This document shows positions 24,987 through 32,386 of a stretch of DNA of 34,176 nucleotides, one piece after another. The notes under the pieces were generated by a model. It was not told the DNA's origin. It saw only the letters and a program-made list of their open reading frames with translations, and made no database searches. Source of the stretch: Bacteroidota bacterium (GTDB taxonomy: Bacteria; Bacteroidota; Bacteroidia; Bacteroidales; Bacteroidaceae); assembly GCA_023415545.1 (NCBI GenBank), contig JAEZKJ010000144.1:1-34176 (forward strand). The letters are read 5' to 3'. Position 1 is the first letter of the stretch. Every line of letters starts with the position of its first letter. Position numbers and translations under genes: made by a program.

Positions 24987-25856
24987 TTAAATGTAATAAA
25001 GAGTATTTGCACTCATTTTAAGATACTTATTTATAGAAAAATAAGCACATATAGAGGTTATTAAAACTCCAAAAATAAATAGCGCACACATAACAATCGC
25101 AAGATTCATAGGAGTAACAACTTCAACAATGTCAGGCTCATATTGTAATAATGCATATATCATGCTACACAATATGATGTCTGCCAATATGGCCGCTACA
25201 ATACCTATCCACACATTTTTTTCTAAAATAGGTTTACGTATAAAACTCCATTTAGCACCAACAAGTTTCATTGTATTAATAATGAACCTTTTTGAATAAA
25301 CAGTCAAACGTATTGTATTATTTATAAGCGCAAAAGAGATCAATGTTAATAAACCGGCTAATCCAAGGAGTACTAAACTGATTTTTTTAATATTGTCATT
25401 TACTAGTTCCAATAAATCGTCAGGATAATCTATCTCGATTACCTTTTTATTCTTCATTATTGCCTTCTCTATCCATTTCAAACTATCAGAGTTTGCATAA
25501 TCCGCATTCAAATTAATCTCAATAGATGAAGAAAAAGGATTATATCCTAAAAACTCTGCCGGATCAGTTCCCATTGCTTTAGTCTGTTCTTTTAAAGCCT
25601 CCTCTTTTGTTATATACTTAGTTTGCTTTACAAATGACTCTTCTTCAAGTTCTTTTCGGAAATCAGCAGCCTGTGATTTGCTCATATCATCACTCAAAAT
25701 CACAGAAAAACTGATATTCTCACGTACATAAGTTGACAATGTGTTTGCAGAAAGAACAAAAAAGAGAACAATACCAAGCAATAAAAGGACAAGCATTGTA
25801 CTGATACTTGATATTATAAATTGCATATCAAAAAAAGGAACCGATTTTCGCTTCAT
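24987..25856 (-). CDS. ftsX: Cell division protein FtsX (permease-like)
   Basis: 289 residues with the FtsX topology: a membrane segment at about 17-35, a large extracytoplasmic loop to about 165 (ENISFSVILSDDMSKSQA and PFSSSIEINLNADYA are typical), then three more membrane segments. The conserved motif INNTIRLTVYSKRFIINTMKLVGA (about 178-201) marks the coupling region to FtsE. FtsEX transmits ATP hydrolysis in the cytoplasm to peptidoglycan hydrolases outside. ftsE is not in this window. The methyltransferase stop is two bases upstream. Confidence 0.93.
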   Translation of the reverse strand: MKRKSVPFFDMQFIISSISTMLVLLLLGIVLFFVLSANTLSTYVRENISFSVILSDDMSKSQAADFRKELEEESFVKQTKYITKEEALKEQTKAMGTDPAEFLGYNPFSSSIEINLNADYANSDSLKWIEKAIMKNKKVIEIDYPDDLLELVNDNIKKISLVLLGLAGLLTLISFALINNTIRLTVYSKRFIINTMKLVGAKWSFIRKPILEKNVWIGIVAAILADIILCSMIYALLQYEPDIVEVVTPMNLAIVMCALFIFGVLITSICAYFSINKYLKMSANTLYYI

Positions 25857-25858
25857 AA

Positions 25859-26755
25859 CTATCTCTTTTTAAAAATATAAATCATTGAACTGCTCTTCTC
25901 TTTACAGCCCATTGTCGAAATCATAGCACAAAAACCTACCCAAAGGCCTTTCAAAAAATATAATGGATTCTTTTTATATTTTTCTGTTAACATTGATACA
26001 TAAAATGCATCAAACCACATTGGGTAACTCTTTTTTAAAATAAAACCATGCTTCTCCCCTATCATTTTCATTATTTTTGGAGAGAAGTGCCAAAGATGAC
26101 GTGGAACATCATAAGCAGCCCACCACTCTTTATAATAACTAGCATCGTAAGAATCAGGATTAGGGACAGCTACAATCAATACACCATCATCTTTTAAAAT
26201 ATTTCCCAGTATATCCCATGTAGCATTTAAATTCTGTAAATGCTCCATCACATGCCACAATGTTACAGCATCAAAAGATTTATGGGAATATGAACTTAGT
26301 GAATTTTCATCATCAATATCAAGATTAAAGTTCTTTTTAGCAAATTCTCTGGCCTTAGCATTTTTCTCGATAGCCTTTACATCCCATCCAATGCGTTTCA
26401 TCACATTACTAAAATAGCCAGTCCCTGTACCAATATCAAGAATAGAGCCTTTACTTTTACCCGACTCACTCACAACAAGTGATGACTTACGTTGAAGCAT
26501 ATATTCTCTTACCCCATGATACACTCGATTCATTAATCCCTTTGTTGTATCACTATGCGAGATATAATCAGGTGTTTCATAATAAACTCCTATTCTACTC
26601 TCATCAGGAGCATTCTGAGTAAAAATAAATCCACACTCCGAACAGCTGAATAGCTCAAATTTCTCTTCTGAAGCATAATGATCTACGCAGCTTAAATGAT
26701 GTAAAAAATGTGTTTTCCCACAAACAGGACAACTATTTATATAAAGTGTATTCAC
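25859..26755 (-). CDS. Class I SAM-dependent methyltransferase with N-terminal zinc ribbon
   Basis: 298 residues from the GTG at 26755. An N-terminal pair of knuckles, Cys9/Cys12 (CPVCG) and Cys38/Cys41 (CSECGF), suggests a zinc ribbon. The SAM motif I is ILDIGTGTGYF at 105-115, followed by FDAVTLWHVMEHL and the DVPRHLWHFSP segment typical of this Bacteroidota family. The frame stays open to a TTG at 26785, but the GTG gives the N-terminus MNTLYINSCPVCG, matching homologues as I recall them. The substrate is unknown; relatives occur in cell-surface glycan and O-methylation clusters. It leads the ftsX operon. Confidence 0.88.
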   Translation of the reverse strand: MNTLYINSCPVCGKTHFLHHLSCVDHYASEEKFELFSCSECGFIFTQNAPDESRIGVYYETPDYISHSDTTKGLMNRVYHGVREYMLQRKSSLVVSESGKSKGSILDIGTGTGYFSNVMKRIGWDVKAIEKNAKAREFAKKNFNLDIDDENSLSSYSHKSFDAVTLWHVMEHLQNLNATWDILGNILKDDGVLIVAVPNPDSYDASYYKEWWAAYDVPRHLWHFSPKIMKMIGEKHGFILKKSYPMWFDAFYVSMLTEKYKKNPLYFLKGLWVGFCAMISTMGCKEKSSSMIYIFKKR

Positions 26756-26858
26756 TATATTCCCTAATTTCTTGCAAATTAACAAATAAATTAAATTATT
26801 ACCCTCTTATTTTAAGTACTTTTAATAGTAAAAAGATTAACATTTATATATCAAGAGG

Positions 26859-26866
26859 TATATTTG
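26859..26866 (+). promoter_or_regulatory. Promoter -7 element for the PspC gene
   Basis: TATATTTG on the plus strand, 20 bases upstream of the ATG at 26886. Confidence 0.6.
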
Positions 26867-26885
26867 TGTAAATAATACATAATTT

Positions 26886-27074
26886 ATGGAACACAAAAAA
26901 TTATATTTATCTAATGATAAAAAAATAGCCGGTGTATGTGGAGGTATAGCTGAATACTTCGATAGTGATCCTACTATGATAAGAATTATTTATCTTCTTG
27001 CTACTATATTCACAGCATTTTCAGGAGTACTAATATATCTTATTTTATGGGCTGTTATGCCATCAAGAAGATAA
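26886..27074 (+). CDS. PspC domain protein
   Basis: 62 residues, essentially one PspC domain: KKLYLSNDKKIAGVCGGIAEYF with the conserved GVCGGIAEY, then DPTMIRIIY and a single long hydrophobic segment ending in LWAVMPSRR. PspC proteins sit in the inner membrane and, in enterobacteria, respond to envelope stress by releasing PspA. Many Bacteroidota have such stand-alone short forms with no psp operon, and none is seen here. It has its own TATATTTG promoter element and lies between two leftward units. Confidence 0.92.
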   Translation: MEHKKLYLSNDKKIAGVCGGIAEYFDSDPTMIRIIYLLATIFTAFSGVLIYLILWAVMPSRR

Positions 27075-27160
27075 AATAGCTTATCAAAACATATAAATCT
27101 AGATATTTAGAACTTTAATCAGATTGATCAAGATTATTTCTCTATTTTAAAGTGTCATTC

Positions 27161-27185
27161 ATCCATTTCACAGTGTGAAATGGAT
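27161..27185. repeat. Perfect palindrome with repeated half-site
   Basis: ATCCATTTCAC and GTGAAATGGAT are exact complements around the three bases AGT. A related half-site, GTGAAACAGATAA (27196-27208), follows 21 bases after GTGAAATGGATAA (27175-27187). The 21-base spacing is two helical turns, suggesting an operator-like site, though no regulator is adjacent. Confidence 0.65.
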
Positions 27186-27234
27186 AATTAGCAATGTGAA
27201 ACAGATAAACAACACTGAAAATATAATTTATTAT

Positions 27235-27260
27235 CTAAAACAATCAGAGAATTGTTTTAG
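27235..27260. repeat. Hairpin with 10-base perfect stem
   Basis: CTAAAACAAT (27235-27244) pairs with ATTGTTTTAG (27251-27260) around a six-base loop. There is no clear T-run on either side, so terminator function for the PspC gene is only possible. Confidence 0.5.
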
Positions 27261-27317
27261 ACAAGTTATAAAACTTTTCGTGAAAAGATAGGAACAATAT
27301 CCAATATAATTGCAGTA

Positions 27318-27365
27318 ATATTAAAATATAAAGAGGATGTATCAATTTTATGAAACAACCTCTTT
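27318..27365 (-). terminator. Terminator of miaB
   Basis: AAAGAGG (27359-27365 read leftward) pairs with CCTCTTT (27330-27336); on the minus strand the stem is followed by ATATTTTAAT. It starts 26 bases after the miaB stop. Confidence 0.65.
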
Positions 27366-27390
27366 CAATATTTTGATGATAGAAACCTAT

Positions 27391-28752
27391 TTATTCTACA
27401 GCTTCTCCTTTTAAAGTAGCAGAACTTGCGTCTGTTATTCTAACATTTACAAAATCACCAATTTTGTGACCTGCCCTATCGAACACGACAACTTTATTCT
27501 GTTGAGTTCTACCAAAAAGCTGATCCTTTGAACGTTTAGAGACCCCTTCAACTAATACTTCGAAAGTTTTACCTATATCTTTTTTATTGCTCTGAGCCGA
27601 TAGACGATTTTGCAACTCAATAATCTCATTAAGTCTTCGTATCTTAACCTCTTCAGATATATCATCAGGTAAATGTTTAGAAGCATACGTTCCGGGACGT
27701 TCTGAATATTTAAACATAAATGCAGAATCATATTCACAAATCTCCATAAGAGATAGTGATAACTGATGATCTTCTTCTGTTTCCGAATGATATCCTGAGA
27801 AAATATCTGTACTCAATCCACAATCAGGAATTATTCTACGTATAGCCTCTACCCTCTCCAAATACCATTCACGAGTATACTTTCTATTCATAAGTTTCAG
27901 TATACGTGAACTTCCACTCTGCACAGGTAGGTGAATATGATTACATACATTTGGCATCTCAGCAATCACATTTAAGGTTTCGTCACTCATGTCTTTAGGA
28001 TGTGAAGTTGTGAATCGAACTCTTACATTTGGTGCAGCTTGAGCAACTATTTTAAGCAACATAGGGAAAGTAATTATCTCACCCTCTTGTTCAAAGCGGT
28101 ATGAGTTTACATTCTGCCCCAAAAGCGTAATCTCTTTGTAGCCTTTAGAAACAAGGTCATTAACCTCTTTCAATATACTCTCAACGTCACGGCTTCTCTC
28201 ACGTCCACGAGTATATGGCACAATGCAATAGTGGCAGAAATTGTTACATCCTCTCATAATAGATACGAATCCGGATATATGATTACCACATATCCTTGAT
28301 GGTATAACATCTTTATAAGTTTCAGTAGTTGACAACTCAACATTAATTGCCTTTTCGCCAGCCTCGACTGATGCCACCAAATCAGGTAGAGTAAGATAAG
28401 CATCAGGACCTACCACTAAATCAACATGGTGATTCTCGATAAGATCATCCTTTACACGCTCGGCCATGCAGCCAAGCACCCCAACAATGAGATTTTTCTT
28501 TTTGTTTTTTCTTAATGAGTGAAAGAACTCTAAGCGATTAAGAATTTTTTGTTCTGCGTTATCGCGTATTGAACAAGTATTCATAAATACTGCATCAGCC
28601 TCTTCGATTGATTCACACGCAGAATAACCAGCCATTTGCATAACTGAAGCTATAACTTCACTATCAGCTACATTCATCTGGCAGCCATAAGTTTCTATGA
28701 ACAATTTTTTGTTTTCTTGTTCAGTTGCAGATTTAAAGTCTACTCCTGTCAT
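27391..28752 (-). CDS. miaB: tRNA (N6-isopentenyl adenosine(37)-C2)-methylthiotransferase
   Basis: 453 residues, normal for MiaB, a radical SAM enzyme that adds a methylthio group to i6A37 in tRNAs reading UNN codons. The N-terminal domain has the three cluster cysteines Cys24 (TYGCQMN), Cys60 (NTCSIRDNAEQKIL) and Cys95 (GCMAER). The radical SAM cluster is Cys169, Cys173 and Cys176 (CNNFCHYCIVPYTRGRE). A C-terminal TRAM domain runs from about 390. The NTCSIRDNAEQK motif distinguishes MiaB from MtaB and RimO. A TATCTTTG element lies 27 bases upstream of the ATG. Confidence 0.96.
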   Translation of the reverse strand: MTGVDFKSATEQENKKLFIETYGCQMNVADSEVIASVMQMAGYSACESIEEADAVFMNTCSIRDNAEQKILNRLEFFHSLRKNKKKNLIVGVLGCMAERVKDDLIENHHVDLVVGPDAYLTLPDLVASVEAGEKAINVELSTTETYKDVIPSRICGNHISGFVSIMRGCNNFCHYCIVPYTRGRERSRDVESILKEVNDLVSKGYKEITLLGQNVNSYRFEQEGEIITFPMLLKIVAQAAPNVRVRFTTSHPKDMSDETLNVIAEMPNVCNHIHLPVQSGSSRILKLMNRKYTREWYLERVEAIRRIIPDCGLSTDIFSGYHSETEEDHQLSLSLMEICEYDSAFMFKYSERPGTYASKHLPDDISEEVKIRRLNEIIELQNRLSAQSNKKDIGKTFEVLVEGVSKRSKDQLFGRTQQNKVVVFDRAGHKIGDFVNVRITDASSATLKGEAVE

Positions 28753-28778
28753 ATATATATATTAATTTAAATTTTGTG

Positions 28779-28786
28779 CAAAGATA
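28779..28786 (-). promoter_or_regulatory. Promoter -7 element for miaB
   Basis: TATCTTTG on the minus strand, 26 bases before the miaB ATG. Confidence 0.6.
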
Positions 28787-28959
28787 GTGCAAAGTGTATC
28801 TATTCCATCTCTACTTCTTCATTTTTAAAATAAAATTACGTTTTGAGTGAACATAAGATAAATAATATTATAAATAAAATTTTATCATTTTTTTTTGCAT
28901 AATTGTTACATTTTTAAATGGAGAAAAGTGTCTGTAATGTTAAAATAATATAATATACA

Positions 28960-28980
28960 AAATCTTTTTCATTAAGATTT
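28960..28980. repeat. Dyad AAATCTT/AAGATTT
   Basis: AAATCTT (28960-28966) and AAGATTT (28974-28980) flank TTTCATT, immediately before the -33 box of the small RNA candidate. A related dyad lies at 29128-29147. Confidence 0.5.
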
Positions 28981-29001
28981 CTTTGGATAATTTATTAAAC
29001 A

Positions 29002-29009
29002 TATATTTG
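29002..29009 (+). promoter_or_regulatory. Promoter -7 element for a candidate small RNA
   Basis: TATATTTG at 29002-29009 with TTTG at 28982-28985, a 16-base spacer, slightly shorter than the usual 17-20. Confidence 0.55.
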
Positions 29010-29012
29010 TTC

Positions 29013-29099
29013 ATGAAAAACATTAGATTTTTTCATAGTTAAGGTTTAGGTTAAAAAATAGGGGAAGATGACTGTGAAGTTCTCTTCCTTTTTCTTTTT
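29013..29099 (+). ncRNA. Candidate small RNA of about 85 bases
   Basis: Between a TATATTTG promoter and an intrinsic terminator lies a stretch with no ORF. It opens with an 8-base stem, ATGAAAAA (29013-29020) with TTTTTCAT (29029-29036), then a single-stranded GGTTTAGGTT region, then the terminator hairpin. The next gene starts about 200 bases further on and has its own promoter, so this is unlikely to be just its leader. I do not recognise the RNA family. Confidence 0.45.
29061..29099 (+). terminator. Intrinsic terminator of the small RNA candidate
   Basis: GGAAGA (29063-29068) pairs with TCTTCC (29083-29088), and ACT (29071-29073) with AGT (29078-29080) across a small internal loop. TTTTTCTTTTT follows. 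Confidence 0.75.
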
Positions 29100-29127
29100 A
29101 TTAATACTTAAAGCCAAGTTATAAATT

Positions 29128-29147
29128 TAATCTTTCAATAAAGATTA
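29128..29147. repeat. Dyad TAATCTTT/AAAGATTA
   Basis: A perfect 8-base stem around CAAT, sharing the AATCTT/AAGATT half-site with the dyad at 28960-28980. The two flank the small RNA candidate. Confidence 0.5.
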
Positions 29148-29269
29148 GTACACTATATAAATATGTAAAGTGATATTATATTTATTCAAACAGGTATTAA
29201 TAATGAAACAATATTAACTCAATAACAATAAATTAATATCTACATAACATCATTTTTATAATAAATATC

Positions 29270-29277
29270 TATCTTTG
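29270..29277 (+). promoter_or_regulatory. Promoter -7 element for the CoA-transferase operon
   Basis: TATCTTTG, 26 bases upstream of the ATG at 29304. Confidence 0.6.
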
Positions 29278-29303
29278 ATAGAATATTTAAAAGAGAATAT
29301 CAT

Positions 29304-29654
29304 ATGGAACTAATATTTATAATAGGTATAGTTACTATTTTAATTATAAAATATATGACCGATGCTTTCAACAAAGTACCCAAGAGTGAAAGCAAAACTC
29401 CAATGGTGAAAAAAATATATACAAATTATGAAAGCAACAGTTCAGATGCTTCTGACTTGTTAATAAATAAGAAATTTAAAACAGATATTCAGGAGGATAA
29501 AAGAGTAAAAAAAATTAAATCAAACTCCAATATATTTGAAAATAATATTACTAAGAATGAAAATATAAAGTCACAAAAAAATATTTCACTAAGTAATATT
29601 GATGAAGCAAAGAGAGCTTTTATCTATTCTGAAATATTTAATCGTAAATATTAA
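29304..29654 (+). CDS. Membrane-anchored conserved protein of unknown function
   Basis: 116 residues. A single hydrophobic N-terminal helix (about 3-17, LIFIIGIVTILIIKYM) is followed by a long, polar, Ser/Asn/Lys-rich region of low complexity and a short tail, NIDEAKRAFIYSEIFNRKY. That tail resembles the conserved end (EAR-A-IYSEIL-RKY) of small Bacteroidales proteins that I recall next to succinate CoA-transferase genes. The conserved end with a variable middle suggests a cytoplasmic interaction motif on a tether. It lies 32 bases upstream of the CoA-transferase and has a promoter element, so the two are likely cotranscribed. No function is known to me. Confidence 0.8.
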   Translation: MELIFIIGIVTILIIKYMTDAFNKVPKSESKTPMVKKIYTNYESNSSDASDLLINKKFKTDIQEDKRVKKIKSNSNIFENNITKNENIKSQKNISLSNIDEAKRAFIYSEIFNRKY

Positions 29655-29686
29655 GTTTTTCCTAAAATAAAAACAGCATTATTATC

Positions 29687-31180
29687 ATGGGATTTAAAGT
29701 TATTAGCGCAGCTGAAGCTGCAAGTTATGTTAAACACGGCTTTAATATTGGTCTTAGCGGCTTTACTCCCGCAGGTACCCCAAAAGCTGTGACTCCAGAA
29801 ATTGCAAAAATAGCAGAAGAAGAACATTCAAAAGGTAATCCATTTCAAATTGGTATATTTACCGGAGCTTCAACAGGTGATTCTACTGATGGTTGTTTAT
29901 CTAGAGCCAAAGCAATTAGATATAGAGCTCCTTACACAACTAATGGAGATTTTAGAAAAGCTGTGAACAATGGTGAAATAGCATACAATGATATTCATCT
30001 TTCACAAATGGCTCAGGAGGTAAGATACGGTTTTTTGGGTAAAGTAGATGTTGCAATACTTGAGGCGTGTGAAATTACTCCTGATGGCAAAGTTTACCTT
30101 ACTGCTGCCGGTGGTATTGCTCCTACAATTGCAAGATTAGCCGATAAAGTTATTATTGAATTAAACGCAGCACATAGTAAGAATTCAATTGGTCTTCATG
30201 ACGTTTATGAACCATTAGATCCCCCTTATAGAAGAGAAATTCCTATTTTTAAACCTAGTGATAGAATAGGATTACCATATGTGCAGGTTGATCCCAAAAA
30301 GATTATAGGTATTGTTGAGGTTAATAAACCTGATGAAGCACGTGATTTCACAGAGCCAGACCCTATAACCGATAAAATTGGACAGAATGTAGCCGACTTC
30401 CTTGCTGCAGATATGAAAAGAGGTATTATACCTTCATCATTCCTTCCTTTACAGAGTGGAGTTGGGAATATTGCTAATGCAGTTCTTGGTGCACTTGGAA
30501 GAGACCATACTATCCCTGCATTCGAGATGTATACTGAAGTAATACAAGATTCTGTTATTGACCTCATTCGCCAGGGAAGAGTAAAATTTGGAAGTACATG
30601 TTCACTTACTGTAACTAATGGTTGTTTGCAAGGCATATATGATGATATGGATTTCTTCCGTGATAAATTAGTATTACGCCCATCTGAGATCTCTAATAAT
30701 CCTGAAATTATTCGCCGTCTCGGTATTATTACTATTAATACTGCAATTGAGGCAGACATTTATGGTAATATCAATTCAACTCAGATTTGTGGTTCGAAGA
30801 TGATGAATGGTATAGGAGGCTCAGGCGATTTCACTAGAAACGCATACATCTCTATATATACATGCCCATCAGTTGCAAAAGATGGAAAAATCAGTTCAAT
30901 TGTACCTATGGTATCTCACCATGATCATAGTGAGCACTCGGTAAATATATTAATTACAGAACAAGGTGTAGCCGATTTGCGAGGAAAGAGTCCTTTAGAA
31001 AGAGCTAAGGCAATTATTGAAAACTGCGCTCATCCTGATTATAAAAATCTTCTTTGGGATTATTTAAAAGGTGCTTCAAAAGGCCAAACGCCACACTCTA
31101 TGTCGGCAGCTCTTGGAATGCATGATACTCTTCTCAAAAAGGGTGATATGAGATTAACCGATTGGGCAAATTACAAATAA
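29687..31180 (+). CDS. Succinate CoA-transferase (acetyl-CoA hydrolase/transferase family)
   Basis: 497 residues, a class I CoA-transferase of the Cat1/AarC/ScpC type. The N-terminal half has GFNIGLSGFTPAGTPKAV, the middle the glycine-rich GVGNIANAVLGALG, and the catalytic glutamate is probably Glu284 in FEMYTEVIQDS, which forms the glutamyl-CoA thioester. The C-terminal HSVNILITEQGVADLRG is characteristic. It exchanges CoA between succinate and acetate or propionate, consistent with the succinate and propionate fermentation of Bacteroidales. The exact acid pair cannot be read from the sequence. It follows the 116-residue membrane-anchored gene. Confidence 0.95.
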   Translation: MGFKVISAAEAASYVKHGFNIGLSGFTPAGTPKAVTPEIAKIAEEEHSKGNPFQIGIFTGASTGDSTDGCLSRAKAIRYRAPYTTNGDFRKAVNNGEIAYNDIHLSQMAQEVRYGFLGKVDVAILEACEITPDGKVYLTAAGGIAPTIARLADKVIIELNAAHSKNSIGLHDVYEPLDPPYRREIPIFKPSDRIGLPYVQVDPKKIIGIVEVNKPDEARDFTEPDPITDKIGQNVADFLAADMKRGIIPSSFLPLQSGVGNIANAVLGALGRDHTIPAFEMYTEVIQDSVIDLIRQGRVKFGSTCSLTVTNGCLQGIYDDMDFFRDKLVLRPSEISNNPEIIRRLGIITINTAIEADIYGNINSTQICGSKMMNGIGGSGDFTRNAYISIYTCPSVAKDGKISSIVPMVSHHDHSEHSVNILITEQGVADLRGKSPLERAKAIIENCAHPDYKNLLWDYLKGASKGQTPHSMSAALGMHDTLLKKGDMRLTDWANYK

Positions 31181-31613
31181 TGCCGTAAGTCATATTTATA
31201 TACTATTATGACTCATACAATCCTTTTCAACTAAATTATTTAAATAGTTTAGTTGAAAAGGAGATAAAAGTATAATTCTTTTTGAATTTTCTTGCCAACA
31301 TTTTTATGCGTGTATGTACTGCAGGTATCTGGCTACTATTCCTACATTATCATTTACAAAGATTTTCTACATTGAAAATTAAAATCCTTTACACACTATT
31401 CACTTGGTTTGTAATGGTTGTAGGTAAACAACTTTTACCATATCTATGCCTTTAGGATATATTATCTTTATTATTTGTTGAATAATTGAAAGTAAAGGAG
31501 AGTAATTCACAAAAAAATAATTTAATCTAAATTTAAAATTAAGAAAATCAGTAAAGGCATTGGTAATATTTAGCAAGAGATTAATATTATTTTGAGAGAA
31601 AATAATACAAATT
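31181..31613. other. Intergenic region after the CoA-transferase
   Basis: About 430 bases with no credible gene. The main element is a hairpin at 31222-31261. Beyond it are AT-rich sequences and the unremarkable upstream region of the CAP-domain gene, in which I found no good TAnnTTTG element. Confidence 0.6.
31222..31261 (+). terminator. Strong hairpin, possible terminator of the CoA-transferase operon
   Basis: A perfect 14-base stem, CCTTTTCAACTAAA (31222-31235) with TTTAGTTGAAAAGG (31248-31261). The expected T-run is missing; only ATTCTTTTT follows some 14 bases later, so it could instead be an RNA-stabilising or processing element. Confidence 0.5.
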
Positions 31614-32348
31614 ATGAAGAAAAAATTGTTGGTGATAGTATGCCTACTATCAATACTCATATCCATCAATGCATCCGCTGCCTATGTTAGCAAAGTTGTA
31701 ATCACTACAGTAGAACCCGTCGTAGGGGAAAGACATTCCTTTAAAGCAAGTGTTCCTCAGAGTGCGAGCACAGAGGTTTATGAAGTGCATTGGGCAGGCG
31801 AATTTGATAATGGAGTATTCGTTCAAGGATATGATTATACTATTACCGTCAAGTTAAGAATTAAAGCAGGTTTACCAAATAACTTTGCTACATCATCAAA
31901 AATCAATGCAACCATTAATGGAAAGAAGGCCAAGGTAAACCATACTACCGATGTTAACTCATCCAAAACAAAGACAATTACGGTAAGGTATACTTGGAAA
32001 ACTCTTGGTGGTGAGAATCCTAACGATCCCAAGTATAAACTTAAAACAAAACTTGAAGAATTATCTTCGGCATACAATGCTACCAATGCCACTACAGATA
32101 AAGAGTTGCTTAAATACTTACAGGAAAAACTTTATGGTGCTGAAATTTGGTCTACCGGGGGAAATTATGCATATACACGAAAATTGCCTTCGGACACTAA
32201 AGACGGCATAATCACTGTGCCAATAGGAATTAGATATGAAGGTGCAACTCTTGACAGATACAATTTCACCGTTGTGCTACCAGCCCTGAACAAATCCCCG
32301 GAAGCAGCTAAATTAAGTTCAGATATGGCTCTTATGAAAAAGCACTGA
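31614..32348 (+). CDS. Secreted multi-domain protein, N-terminal part (split by frameshift)
   Basis: 244 residues ending at TGA 32346-32348. A signal peptide (about 1-22, ending NASA) is followed by an Ig-like all-beta domain (about 23-135; HWAGEFDNGVFVQGYDYTIT and INATINGKKA are typical of bacterial surface repeats). Then comes the first of three alpha/beta modules, from about 142 (KLEELSSAYNATNATTDKEL) to TVVLPALN. The second module begins in this frame (KLSSDMALMKK) and continues in the -1 frame after AAAAAG at 32337-32342. This is therefore the 5' part of one gene running to 33445, about 610 residues in all. The function as a truncated product is unknown. Confidence 0.85.
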   Translation: MKKKLLVIVCLLSILISINASAAYVSKVVITTVEPVVGERHSFKASVPQSASTEVYEVHWAGEFDNGVFVQGYDYTITVKLRIKAGLPNNFATSSKINATINGKKAKVNHTTDVNSSKTKTITVRYTWKTLGGENPNDPKYKLKTKLEELSSAYNATNATTDKELLKYLQEKLYGAEIWSTGGNYAYTRKLPSDTKDGIITVPIGIRYEGATLDRYNFTVVLPALNKSPEAAKLSSDMALMKKH

Positions 32349-32363
32349 CAAATCTCTCTGTCA
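32336..32363 (+). other. Frameshift site: GAAAAAG run followed by a short stem
   Basis: In the first ORF the codons ATG AAA AAG CAC TGA (32334-32348) end translation. A -1 slip on AAA AAG, or one more A in the run, would read on as MKKALTNLSVTS and join the second ORF exactly. Three bases after the run a 5-base stem, TGACA (32346-32350) with TGTCA (32359-32363), could form. This may be a mutation, a sequencing error, phase variation or programmed frameshifting. Confidence 0.75.
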
Positions 32364-32386
32364 CTTCCAAAACAACTGGAGATGAT

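Larger units (their letters stand above)
27075..27317. other. Intergenic region with two palindromes
   Basis: No gene. It holds a near-continuous dyad at 27161-27185 with related half-sites to its right, and a 10-base-stem hairpin at 27235-27260. The terminator of miaB follows. Confidence 0.6.

Noticed and set aside
31400..31669. Leftward 89-residue ORF overlapping the start of the CAP-domain gene
   Set aside because: It is antisense to a clear signal peptide coding region, is AT-rich and low in complexity, and has no recognisable family or promoter.
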